Counted from the stretch's first letter, positions 21,144-28,249 are shown. The stretch is 29,989 nt of DNA from CAZVCJ01 sp964625745 (GCA_964625745.1 CAZVCJ010000037.1:1-29989); one strand, 5' to 3'. Numbers and translations are program-made. The notes: generated by a model not told the origin, from the letters alone.

Positions 21144-21249
21144 CAAACCTGAGCCCTGTCGAAGGATTCGCTGTCAAATGACGGAACCTCAAGGAACTTT
21201 GACGTTTCCCTGACGCTCTTCTAACGGATAATTGACGCCTATTTGGTAT

Positions 21250-21279
21250 ACTGCTGTTGAATGCTAACAGCAGTTTTTT
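21250..21279 (+). terminator. Intrinsic terminator before the small-protein/peptide genes
   Basis: ACTGCTGTT (21250-21258) pairs with AACAGCAGT (21266-21274), and the right arm runs into TTTTTT. It ends 25 bases before the next start codon. It may end the regulator transcript 350 bases upstream, or act as an attenuator for the genes that follow. Confidence 0.7.
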
Positions 21280-21304
21280 ATTAACTGCGGAAAGGAGAGA
21301 AAGT

Positions 21305-21523
21305 ATGTCGCTTCAGCAACGAAGGTATGTGTCCTTCTTTATCCGCATTTGGGAGGAGCCGCGGGAGATGGAGGACGAGAATCCTGAGTGGCGCGGCAGT
21401 GTCGAAAACGTCCAAACAGGGCAGAAGAATTACTTCAAGGGTATGGAGAATCTGGTTGGTTTTATCCGCAAACAGTGTAACGGTTTTGGCGTCTCCTGGA
21501 ACAAAAGGAAATACATTGCCTGA
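21305..21523 (+). CDS. Small conserved-looking protein (72 aa)
   Basis: ATG 21305 follows GGAAAGGAG; the frame also extends upstream to 21257 through the terminator, which is unlikely to be translated. The product (YVSFFIRIWEEPREMEDENP, EWRGSVENVQTGQKNYFKGM, ENLVGFIRKQC) is a beta-strand-rich small domain. It has the pattern RIWEEP...WRGSVEHVQSG..YF..LEEL, which I have seen in uncharacterised small proteins of Chloroflexota; its function is unknown to me. There is no signal peptide, so it is probably cytoplasmic. It is the first gene of a tight series leading to the GIIEGD peptides (next start 61 bases on), which suggests co-expression. Confidence 0.7.
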   Translation: MSLQQRRYVSFFIRIWEEPREMEDENPEWRGSVENVQTGQKNYFKGMENLVGFIRKQCNGFGVSWNKRKYIA

Positions 21524-21584
21524 GATCATGAGGAATGCCAGGCAAGTTGGGGATGCCTGCAAACAGCAAAGGAGGTAGTGGAAA

Positions 21585-21626
21585 ATGGGCAATCAAGTAG
21601 GCATAATCGAGGGCGACCTTTCTTAA
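21585..21626 (+). CDS. 13-codon mini-gene encoding a GIIEGD peptide
   Basis: ATG 21585 to TAA 21624-21626 encodes MGNQVGIIEGDLS. It has its own ribosome binding site, AAAGGAGG at about 21569-21576, and the stretch from that site to the start codon matches that of the next gene (AAAGGAGGTAGTGGAAAATG against AAAGGAGGTAATGAAGAATG, 16 of 20). The peptide contains the same VGIIEGD core as the repeats of the following precursor and is in the same frame, 15 bases before it. No signal peptide is present. It may be a functional peptide, a translational control element or the remnant of a duplication. Confidence 0.5.
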   Translation: MGNQVGIIEGDLS

Positions 21627-21641
21627 AGGAGGTAATGAAGA

Positions 21642-21911
21642 ATGAAAAGGACACTTTGGTACATCTTTAGTCTGGCGCTGATTCTCGGCCTCTTGTTAAG
21701 CTTCAATCTGGCCGAGAGCCTTGCTTTGTTCGAGAACGTTGGGATCATCGAAGGTGACTTCTCTGCCGGGATCATCGAGGGCGACTTCTCTGCCGGGATC
21801 ATCGAGGGCGACTTCTCTGCCGGGATCATCGAGGGCGACTTCTCTGCCGGGATCATCGAAGGCGACTTCTCCGCAGGGATCATCGAGGGCGACCTGGCGA
21901 CTTCCGCATAG
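21642..21911 (+). CDS. Secreted precursor with six tandem GIIEGDFSA nonapeptides
   Basis: The 89-residue product begins with a signal peptide or anchor (MKRTLWYIFSLALILGLLLS) and a short spacer (FNLAESLALFENV). Residues 34-78 are five copies of GIIEGDFSA, followed by a terminal GIIEGDLATSA. AAAGGAGGTAATGAAGA supplies a strong ribosome binding site. I know no family with this repeat. The fixed nine-residue period with Asp at position 6 loosely recalls calcium-binding RTX nonapeptides, but the Gly pattern differs. Alternatively the copies could be released as identical secreted peptides. The bases of copies 2-4 are identical, so the array is young or kept uniform. A mini-gene with the same core lies directly upstream. 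Confidence 0.75.
   Translation: MKRTLWYIFSLALILGLLLSFNLAESLALFENVGIIEGDFSAGIIEGDFSAGIIEGDFSAGIIEGDFSAGIIEGDFSAGIIEGDLATSA
21741..21899 (+). repeat. 27-bp tandem repeat array (about six units)
   Basis: Units begin at 21741, 21768, 21795, 21822, 21849 and 21876. Units 2-4 are identical; unit 1 has GAAGGT for GAGGGC, unit 5 has GAAGGC and CCGCA, and unit 6 is truncated after GGCGAC. There are no spacers, and the frame is preserved in every unit. Confidence 0.9.
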
Positions 21912-21933
21912 AATTGCAGTAACTTGCTTACTT

Positions 21934-22067
21934 GATACGCCGGGGTACTCCAGCGGTCTGAAGGGTCATACTCCCAATGACCGAAGACAAGGCCGCTTAG
22001 GGCTACATCCCAGGGGTTCCCGGCCTATCGCGTGAGGAATTACGAGTTGCGGCTAGAACCAAGCCGC
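21934..22067 (+). promoter_or_regulatory. Candidate structured 5' leader of the 903-aa secreted protein gene
   Basis: A closing helix can form between GATA-C-GCCGGG (21934-21944) and CCCGGC-C-TATC (22019-22029), with one C-C mismatch. Inside it are GTCT/AGAC (21956-21959 / 21985-21988) topped by GGTCAT/ATGACC (21964-21969 / 21977-21982), and GGG/CCC around CTACAT (22000-22011). A separate hairpin GCGGCT/AGCCGC (22049-22054 / 22062-22067) follows, about 50 bases before the start codon. The arrangement resembles an aptamer plus expression platform, but no known riboswitch class matches by eye. Confidence 0.35.
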
Positions 22068-22116
22068 TGATTATTAAAAAACATATCAAGCAAAAAATCA
22101 ATAAGGAGGCTCGAAA

Positions 22117-24828
22117 ATGAAAAAGAAGCATTGGACAGCGTTAGGCCTGGCACTGGGAGTTTTAGTGCTGGGAATGTTGGTGGGCCTGATGACGGTCGGC
22201 ACTGTAGCAGCCGACCCGACGCCCGGAGTGAAGATCCAGATCCCTCGCCTGGACGTGGGAGATACAGGAAATGGTGAATGGGAGACCTGGATTCACGTGC
22301 AGAATGTGAGCCTGCCGGACCCAGTTACCGGGGTAGAGCCGAAAACCGGGGCGATCTTCATGGGATGGGGAGATTACTCTGGAGAGTGCCCCACCAACGA
22401 CCCAGGGGTTGTTGCCAACTACTGCCAGTTGATCCAAGGAAACGCCATCTGGACTCTCAAGAGCCAGATCGCCGAGACGGTCAAGTCGGCCATAATCTAC
22501 ACGGTCAGAGAGGACGTGTTCATGGAGGCTTGCTACGCCGCAGAAGAAGCCAAGGGTGATACCACAGCTTGGAGATGCTGGCTGGAGGAGTGGGAGTTTG
22601 GCACGTGTGAGGGCGACGGAGGGGGCTGGAATGATGGCCCCGGGGATGCTTTCGGAGAAGATGTAGCCGTCACGGTGACCCGTTATGGGCCTAACGACTA
22701 CGGCACCTTTGTCTCCAGCACCTATACTGGAATCTCCGAGGATATGGACGGTGAGGGTGCTCCGTGGGAATACTATGCCCCCTACGTTATGAGGGGCTAC
22801 TACGGCCTGGACACGGAGCTGACTATCCAGAACTCAGGCGAATTGTGTACCTCGGTATGGATAGACTACATGCAGCAGAAAAGCTGCCACATCGAGTTCA
22901 AATACCATGTCGAGCAGTTGGCGCCAGGTGAGTCCATACGGCTGAGAGTGCCGAAGGAGGTTAACCTGGCAGACCCGAATGGCTGTGGCTGGCTAGGCTC
23001 GGCCCACATCTCGGCTGAACAGCCCCTGGGCATCACCGTGGACGAAACGAGCTTCGACGCACCTTGCTTCGGCGAGGATCGGGGTACTTTGCTGACCCAT
23101 CGCGCTCGGCCCAAAGTAGAGCTAAGAGACGGGGAACCCATCGAGGACACGAAAGTCTACGCTGATCTCATCTTCCGCGAGTGGAGCAATTGGGATGCCA
23201 GCATCCAGGTGCAGAACCTGAGCCGCACTGGACAGAGTACTTTCGTGACCGTGGATTTCTTGGACAACAGCGGCGATGAGGTTCTCTTCCTCGCTGACTG
23301 GGTCTGCCCCGGAGGTTCCGAAACTTTCTACCTGCCGATAGTCACCAACCTGGGCTTCGACTACGTAGGGGCAGCCGAGATTGAATCGCACGATCAAGTG
23401 AACTACCCCGGTGGGGAGACAGGCAAACAGCCCATCTTCGCTGTGGTAGACCTGAAGAGGCCGGATGATCCTCTCACGCCGGACCCGGACGCGCAAGGTG
23501 GAAGCTACAACGCCCACCCTTACTCCCAAAAGGAGTGGGTAAGCCAGATCGCCCTTCCCTTCATGGCCAAACAAGCTGAGGACATGTACACCCAATGGAC
23601 CTCGCTGATCGCCATCCGCAACAACTCCAACTGCAACAAGATCCGGCCTAGCATCCACTTCAAAGACGAAACCGGGACAGTTGTGTGCAAGATCCAGAGC
23701 TTCTGGCTCATGCCCAAGCACGTCAAGATGTTTGACCTTAACAACATCGGCTGCTTGTGGCCAGGCTATGTCGGCGCGGCCAGGGTGTACGTCGAAGGGT
23801 TCGAGCAACTCTGCGACGTGGATCAGGATGGTCACGTGGACAACGAGCCCCTCATGCCTTCCGTGATAGTAGTAGAGAAGGGCCTCCCCTTCGGCTTCGG
23901 CGGCGATGTCACCAATATCTACGAGGGCATCCCCTACGCTACGAACAGGCCTGTCTGCTACGGTGACATCTTCGGCACCGTTACTGTCAAGCAGGCAGAC
24001 CACGGGTATGACCGCGAAGAGCTTCATCTGGTTAACGTGTTCCTCGATGGGGATGACACCGGGAAAGACACCGACTCCACCGGCGGCTACCAGATTACCC
24101 ATGTGCCGGAATACACTCACACGGTGAAGTTCACCAAGAGCGACTTCTTCGATCTTGAGGAAACCGGCTATGTCGAGTGTGGTGAGGATACCATAATCAA
24201 CGGCGAGATGATCTGCTCCAACCCGCTGACCGTTACGACGAGGTACTCCACTGTGCTTGGATCTGGGGTCCTCCCCAATGTCTTGGTCGATGGACTAGTG
24301 ACATACCGAAACGGGGATGCAACCAACGAGTACCTGGCGTACACTGTCACGACCGACAACGACGGTGTCTCGACGGTCCCTGTGGCTGGTGGTCAGACAA
24401 TCACCGGTACAGCCACGCTGTATGGTTATGACGACGCCACAGACCTCTATGCGACGACGGCAACCACTGTCTGCAGCTTATCCCCGTCTCTAACCTTCAC
24501 GCTGTGCCAGTGGAACACCATCGTGGGCACGGCCACCATCGGCGGCCAGAAGGCTGCGGGCTACAGGGTTGATGCTGTCCGGACGGATACGTGGGCCGTG
24601 GTTGATACCGACACTACCACCGCCAACGGCGTGTTCATGCTGCACAACTTCAGCACGGCGGTCTATACGCCGAGCGTGACCTCTCCGACTACCTATCCGT
24701 ATGACATCAGGCTCTACAACACCAGCGAATCGCTCATCTCCACGAAGACCGGCATCACTATCACCACGTGCGGTGCTACCGGCGTGATCACCTATACTGA
24801 CGGCACCTGGACTGGGCCAACTTGGTAA
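22117..24828 (+). CDS. Large secreted protein with C-terminal Ig/carboxypeptidase-regulatory-like domains
   Basis: The 903-residue product has a signal peptide (LALGVLVLGMLVGLMTVGTVAA) cleaved near AA-DPTP. The mature part is beta-rich with two related ~200-residue regions (WETWIHVQNVS near residue 54 and NWDASIQVQNLS near residue 358; a third, WTSLIAIRNNS, near residue 494). Each region ends in a Cys-containing GYVGAA-type segment, suggesting repeated domains. The C-terminal third resembles tandem carboxypeptidase-regulatory-like folds (FGTVTVKQADHGYDREELHL, VNVFLDGDDTGKDTDSTGGY and VGTATIGGQKAAGYRVDAV). There are many Cys for an exported protein, probably in disulfides. No anchor motif or catalytic site is evident. 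AAGGAGG precedes ATG 22117. It may be a surface-layer or adhesion protein. Confidence 0.8.
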   Translation: MKKKHWTALGLALGVLVLGMLVGLMTVGTVAADPTPGVKIQIPRLDVGDTGNGEWETWIHVQNVSLPDPVTGVEPKTGAIFMGWGDYSGECPTNDPGVVANYCQLIQGNAIWTLKSQIAETVKSAIIYTVREDVFMEACYAAEEAKGDTTAWRCWLEEWEFGTCEGDGGGWNDGPGDAFGEDVAVTVTRYGPNDYGTFVSSTYTGISEDMDGEGAPWEYYAPYVMRGYYGLDTELTIQNSGELCTSVWIDYMQQKSCHIEFKYHVEQLAPGESIRLRVPKEVNLADPNGCGWLGSAHISAEQPLGITVDETSFDAPCFGEDRGTLLTHRARPKVELRDGEPIEDTKVYADLIFREWSNWDASIQVQNLSRTGQSTFVTVDFLDNSGDEVLFLADWVCPGGSETFYLPIVTNLGFDYVGAAEIESHDQVNYPGGETGKQPIFAVVDLKRPDDPLTPDPDAQGGSYNAHPYSQKEWVSQIALPFMAKQAEDMYTQWTSLIAIRNNSNCNKIRPSIHFKDETGTVVCKIQSFWLMPKHVKMFDLNNIGCLWPGYVGAARVYVEGFEQLCDVDQDGHVDNEPLMPSVIVVEKGLPFGFGGDVTNIYEGIPYATNRPVCYGDIFGTVTVKQADHGYDREELHLVNVFLDGDDTGKDTDSTGGYQITHVPEYTHTVKFTKSDFFDLEETGYVECGEDTIINGEMICSNPLTVTTRYSTVLGSGVLPNVLVDGLVTYRNGDATNEYLAYTVTTDNDGVSTVPVAGGQTITGTATLYGYDDATDLYATTATTVCSLSPSLTFTLCQWNTIVGTATIGGQKAAGYRVDAVRTDTWAVVDTDTTTANGVFMLHNFSTAVYTPSVTSPTTYPYDIRLYNTSESLISTKTGITITTCGATGVITYTDGTWTGPTW

Positions 24829-24864
24829 TCACGCCAGCGGTTTTGCGGGCTGAGAAATTCAAAA

Positions 24865-24896
24865 GCCACCAGGGGTTTCCCCCTGGTGGCTTTTTG
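24865..24896. terminator. Bidirectional intrinsic terminator between convergent genes
   Basis: GCCACCAGGGG (24865-24875) pairs with CCCCTGGTGGC (24880-24890), with AAAA before and TTTTTG after, so it has a U-run in both directions. It separates the + strand secreted-protein gene from the - strand zincin gene. Confidence 0.9.
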
Positions 24897-24926
24897 TTGT
24901 GCTTCGTGCATAGCCAGGCGAGGTCA

Positions 24927-26168
24927 CTATGGAACCCGCTCACCCAAAACTCGCCATAGCTCCTCGTGGCTGCTAATGCCAGCCACGGTGTCAACAAACT
25001 CCCTAAGGGAAACACTCTCTCGCCGCAACCTCTGCAAGGCCTCCCCGATGGAATCCACGGAGGTGGGGCTGGTGGCGTAGGAACCATAGAAAGCGAAATA
25101 GGCCTGGTTCAGCTTCCTGATGTAGTAGCCCTGGGACACCAGGAAACGGCGTCGCTCCTCCATGTACTCCTCAGCTCCCTCTACATCGCCCTGCGCCAGC
25201 AGTTCGTCAACTGTCAACCGGATGCGCCTCATCTCGCGGTTGAACTCGGACTCGACGGGCTCCGGTTGAGGCTGTTCCTCACTCTCTTCGACGGGAGGAG
25301 GGGCCAACTCAGGATAGAAGCGGGCGATGACCAGCCCGCCGACCTCGTCACCGACGATAGAAGCCACTGTCTCGTTGATGGTTCTCATTTGAGGACTGGC
25401 ATCGTAGTGCCACCCCAGCGGCCTGAAGAACATGTACCCGTGAGTCCACTCGTGAGCAGCGGTCTTGACGATGAAATCCAGGGAGGCTGCCTCCATTACC
25501 ATGGTTGGATAGACCGATAATCCCCCGACGCCTACGGTCAGCGACGACACATCAAAAGTCTCGCCAATTTCCTCCTCAATAGCCTCTCGGATGTCCAGGC
25601 CCAGGCCATGTTCGAGATAGACTCCTTTCTTCACCCGTATCTCCTGACGGGGTGAGATCACCAGGTAGACGGGCAACTGCTCGAACTGGAACATGACTGG
25701 AGGCCAAACGATGCTCAGAGTCTCCAGATTTTGAGAGACTAGAATCTGGGTTATCTGCCCCTCCAGAATAGCCTCCACCTGTCCTTGCTTGTCCGCCTGG
25801 CGCTGTCTCAATTCCGCCAGCTCCTGGCGCAGGGGCAGCGTGGCCGTGGCTGAATCCTCCTCTACAGTGCTGTAAGTTTGTTGGATGCTGCGTTCCAATT
25901 GACCGATCTGCTGGATCAGGGAGATATAATCGAGGACGATGGCCTTTTTCTCCTGCTCGCTCAAATGCCCCACCGGGTCGGTCAACATCTGATCGAGCTT
26001 GCGAGTGATGGCTCCAGCTTCCCACCTGGCAAAGCTGAACTCGTGGCCGGCCACCACCGCGCCCATTCCATAGTCGAAGGTTCGATATGGAGGGATGACA
26101 CTGCCCTGTAGGAAGATCAACAAGACAAGAAGGATTCCTAAGACTGCCCTTGCTACTCTTTTGAGCAT
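24927..26168 (-). CDS. Membrane-anchored zincin-like metallopeptidase
   Basis: The 413-residue protein has an N-terminal membrane anchor (VLGILLVLLIFLQGSVI). A helical region follows (~70-150; ISLIQQIGQLERSIQQTYST, LRQELAELRQRQADKQGQVE). The active-site helix AAHEWTHGYMF has His239, Glu240 and His243. A likely third ligand, Glu266 in TINETVASIVGDE, lies 23 residues later, a gluzincin-like spacing. A Pro/Glu-rich linker (APPPVEESEEQPQPEPVESE) and a helical C-terminal region follow. The catalytic part faces outside if the anchor is type II. ATG 26168 is preferred to GTG 26177 because AAAGGTG is correctly spaced. The gene has its own promoter and shares a bidirectional terminator. The substrate is unknown; I do not recognise a named peptidase family. 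Confidence 0.75.
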   Translation of the reverse strand: MLKRVARAVLGILLVLLIFLQGSVIPPYRTFDYGMGAVVAGHEFSFARWEAGAITRKLDQMLTDPVGHLSEQEKKAIVLDYISLIQQIGQLERSIQQTYSTVEEDSATATLPLRQELAELRQRQADKQGQVEAILEGQITQILVSQNLETLSIVWPPVMFQFEQLPVYLVISPRQEIRVKKGVYLEHGLGLDIREAIEEEIGETFDVSSLTVGVGGLSVYPTMVMEAASLDFIVKTAAHEWTHGYMFFRPLGWHYDASPQMRTINETVASIVGDEVGGLVIARFYPELAPPPVEESEEQPQPEPVESEFNREMRRIRLTVDELLAQGDVEGAEEYMEERRRFLVSQGYYIRKLNQAYFAFYGSYATSPTSVDSIGEALQRLRRESVSLREFVDTVAGISSHEELWRVLGERVP

Positions 26169-26202
26169 CGTCAGCACCTTTCGCTATTCATTTTTACCTT
26201 TG

Positions 26203-26230
26203 ATGATACAACATGTTCGCCAATTGTCAA
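26203..26230 (-). promoter_or_regulatory. Promoter of the zincin-like gene
   Basis: On the minus strand, a perfect TTGACA (26230-26225) and TATCAT (26208-26203) are spaced by 16 bases and lie about 35 bases before the start codon. Confidence 0.7.
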
Positions 26231-26245
26231 GTGAACGGCCCAAAC

Positions 26246-26278
26246 AAAAGAGCCCTCTCAAAGGTTGAGGGCTCTTTT
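26246..26278 (-). terminator. Intrinsic terminator of the ECF transporter operon
   Basis: AAAAGAGCCCTC (26246-26257) and GAGGGCTCTTTT (26267-26278) are perfect inverse copies around a nine-base loop. The hairpin lies 31 bases after the end of the T-component gene on the minus strand and would terminate that transcript. Confidence 0.85.
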
Positions 26279-26308
26279 GCTGTAGGCTGGTATGGCTATT
26301 GAGCTTGT

Positions 26309-27178
26309 CTAGCCTGCCCAGGCCAACGCCCAGTCAGGCACCCAGAGTTGGCTGAAGCCAAAGAGGGAGAAGACCACCGAGAAGATAAGTAGCAACACCG
26401 CCAGCGCTATCAGCACGTGGTCGCGTCGCCGGTAGCGCAACTGCTCCAGCCACGTGCGCGGGCCGACGCCGAACGCGCGCAGGTCCATCGCGTCTATGAT
26501 GTCCTCGCTGCCGGCGATGGCGTGGATGGTAACCGGCACGATCAAGGGGGCCAGTTTGCGTACCTGCGTGATCAGCCCACCTTTCAGCTTCTCGATCTCG
26601 TATCCGCGGGCACGCTGCGCATCCATCGTCAACTGAAAATCGCGTCCCAGGGTGGGGATGAAGCGCATGGTCAGTTCCATGGCATAGGCAATCTTGTCCG
26701 GCAGCCCCAGTCCGTGGAAGGTGACGCCGTAGTGGGCCGGGTTCAGCGAGTAGGGGATCAGGATCGTCATGCTGGCCAGGCTGAACACCCGCACCAGTTG
26801 GCTGAGCGCGTAGAAGGTGCGCTCGACGGTGATGTTGAGCGTTGGCCGCCAGTTGAAGATGGTGAACGGCGCTCTCAGGCTGGTGATCAGGTGCTCGTCG
26901 GCGTAGAACTCCACCCCACCGCGGCCAGTCAGGAACGTCAGCAGCGAGAAGAAAGTGATAAACCCGCCCATAAACAGCCAGACGCGGCGTGTCTCACGCC
27001 ACTTGAGCCCCGACGTGAAGATCGCTACCAGGGCGATGAGGAGGAGTGGGGTCAGAAAGCGCAGATCCCAGAACAGGACAGAGGCGACCATAAAGCAGCC
27101 GTAGAAGATCAACCAAGCCCGTGGGTCCAAGCTCTGGATCAGTGATTTTCGCTTGCGATAGCGCCAAGTTACCAGCAT
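26309..27178 (-). CDS. ecfT: ECF transporter T component (EcfT/CbiQ family)
   Basis: The 289-residue membrane protein has five to six hydrophobic segments (WLIFYGCFMVASVLFW, LLLIALVAIF, WLFMGGFITFFSLLTFL, VFSLASMTILIPYSL, VLIALAVLLLIFSVVFSLFG). The two Ala-Arg-Gly-type coupling motifs are AQRARGYE and AMDLRAFG, through which T subunits contact the ATPases. It is the transmembrane scaffold of an energy-coupling-factor importer. ATG 27178 is chosen because GGTGGAG lies just upstream; the frame continues to 27235 through a palindromic repeat that would add NQVFSKNLV, which I consider untranslated. It follows the S-component and ATPase genes in one operon. Confidence 0.9.
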   Translation of the reverse strand: MLVTWRYRKRKSLIQSLDPRAWLIFYGCFMVASVLFWDLRFLTPLLLIALVAIFTSGLKWRETRRVWLFMGGFITFFSLLTFLTGRGGVEFYADEHLITSLRAPFTIFNWRPTLNITVERTFYALSQLVRVFSLASMTILIPYSLNPAHYGVTFHGLGLPDKIAYAMELTMRFIPTLGRDFQLTMDAQRARGYEIEKLKGGLITQVRKLAPLIVPVTIHAIAGSEDIIDAMDLRAFGVGPRTWLEQLRYRRRDHVLIALAVLLLIFSVVFSLFGFSQLWVPDWALAWAG

Positions 27179-27193
27179 CGCTCCACCGCCGTT

Positions 27194-27226
27194 AGAAACC
27201 AGGTTTTTTGAAAAAACCTGGTTTCT
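27194..27226. repeat. Perfect 33-bp palindromic repeat between S and T component genes
   Basis: AGAAACCAGGTTTTTT (27194-27209) and AAAAAACCTGGTTTCT (27211-27226) are perfect inverse copies around a single G. The hairpin lies within the operon, before the T-component ribosome binding site. It has the look of a dispersed intergenic palindrome, and as RNA it could influence mRNA stability or relative expression. Confidence 0.85.
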
Positions 27227-27231
27227 GGCTC

Positions 27232-28164
27232 TCACCGCCCTGCCTGTCGCTGGACGGCTGCGTAGGCCGCCACCAGAATCGGTACCAGGATGGCGGCAAA
27301 GATCAGGTTGGGGCCGGCTGCGGGCAGGAACTCGCCCACGATGGCCACGGCTGGCGAAAAGCCGTTGATCCAGATATCGGATATAGCGGCGAAGCCGATG
27401 CCGATGAGGTTGCCCAACATGCTCCAGGTCACCGCAGCCGCCACGTCAATGTTCTGGCCGAAGGCGAAGCGGACGATGAGCACCAGCGCGAAGCCGATCA
27501 CCACCGAAAGAGCGGCGAACCAGGTTATGGTTGCGTCACCGAAGATGCCCGCATCCGGGTCGAAGAACATCATGTTGGCCAGGCTGGGGTTCAGGAGCCA
27601 GAATATGGCCGCTATGGCGGCCAACACCGCGCTGACGATGAGCACCGTGTTCATGCCCTTCTTCTTGTCGGCGAAGAGGAGCGCCATACCGGCGATCATG
27701 CCGACCAACCCGTTGGCCACGCTCCACTGGGGTGAGAGGCCGAAGCCGGTCAGCGCATCGCCAAACATGTTGCCCACCGCGCCGGTGAAGAAGCCCACCG
27801 TCGGACCAAAGGCATAGCCGAAGAACATGGGGATGGCGATGGCGGGACGGAGCGCGACCTGGCTGACCGACGGCACGGCGAAGACAGTGCCGTTGAAGAG
27901 GTAGGAGAACACGGCATAAAGTGCTGCGCCGATGGCCATGTACACCACCTGGCGCGTGCCCACTTCCCACACCCCGCTGCTGCTCGTGAGCAAGTAGACA
28001 ACGAAGACGATCAGAAGTCCGATGCCCACGAACACGAAGCGCAGCAGGGCTGTTTCATCCAATTTGAGGCTCTCGTTCATCGCCCCCCCGATCCACACGA
28101 CGAGCATGAATATGACCAGGACGGCGACGAGCGCGACGATCACGGAAAGCAATTTGCGGTTCAT
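27232..28164 (-). CDS. ECF transporter S (substrate-binding) component
   Basis: The 310-residue protein has about ten hydrophobic segments. The central part has S-component features: MAIGAALYAVFSYLFNGTVF, then VALRPAIAIPMFFGYAFGPT, then VGFFTGAVGNMFGDALTGFG. S components bind the vitamin or metal in the membrane and couple to EcfT and the ATPases. It is longer than a typical S component (~180-220 residues), with two extra N-terminal segments (VIVALVAVLVIFMLVVWIGG and VFVGIGLLIVFVVYLL). AAAGGAGG seven bases before ATG 28164 fixes the start; an upstream in-frame start at 28182 overlaps that site. The substrate cannot be told: there is no adjacent biosynthetic gene, and the 106-base leader has no recognisable vitamin riboswitch. 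Confidence 0.85.
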   Translation of the reverse strand: MNRKLLSVIVALVAVLVIFMLVVWIGGAMNESLKLDETALLRFVFVGIGLLIVFVVYLLTSSSGVWEVGTRQVVYMAIGAALYAVFSYLFNGTVFAVPSVSQVALRPAIAIPMFFGYAFGPTVGFFTGAVGNMFGDALTGFGLSPQWSVANGLVGMIAGMALLFADKKKGMNTVLIVSAVLAAIAAIFWLLNPSLANMMFFDPDAGIFGDATITWFAALSVVIGFALVLIVRFAFGQNIDVAAAVTWSMLGNLIGIGFAAISDIWINGFSPAVAIVGEFLPAAGPNLIFAAILVPILVAAYAAVQRQAGR

Positions 28165-28230
28165 TAGATTCCTCCTTTGCATTTGAGTATCTAAAGGTCT
28201 TCTAGCCGTTTAGAAGTCGTACCGATTTAT

Positions 28231-28249
28231 CTACATAAACACCTCCTTT
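28231..28249 (-). promoter_or_regulatory. Start-stop element with a perfect ribosome binding site
   Basis: On the minus strand, AAAGGAGG (28249-28242), five bases, then ATG immediately followed by TAG (28236-28231). It lies in the leader between the ATPase and S-component genes, 67 bases before the latter's start codon. It may hold a ribosome to protect or regulate the mRNA, or be the remnant of a lost small gene. Confidence 0.35.

Larger units (their letters stand above)
20904..21304 (+). other. Non-coding gap of 401 bases filled with dispersed repeats
   Basis: The gap holds a truncated CCTGCCCTGAGCCCT copy (20961-20975), the MITE-like element (20977-21143), CCTGAGCCCTGTCGAAGG at 21148-21165, then about 80 bases of unremarkable sequence and a terminator at 21250-21279. 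AAAGGAG of the next gene lies at its end. I see no gene here. No convincing -35/-10 pair for the downstream genes was found. Confidence 0.7.

Noticed and set aside
21193..21224. GGAACTT ... TCTAA resembling an extracytoplasmic-stress sigma promoter
   Set aside because: The spacing of 20 bases is too long for that promoter class (about 16).
21232..21252. TTGACG and TATACT as a promoter for the small-protein gene
   Set aside because: The two boxes are only nine bases apart and the second overlaps the left arm of a terminator hairpin.
21956..21990. Hammerhead-ribozyme-like pattern CTGAAG - stem - GAA
   Set aside because: The CUGANGA box lacks its final A, the bases C-U of that box are better paired with AGAC, and no proper third stem or cleavage triplet is present.
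28195..28220. CTTCTA/TAGAAG hairpin in the ECF leader as a riboswitch element
   Set aside because: The stem has only six weak pairs and there are no conserved loops of known vitamin riboswitches around it.
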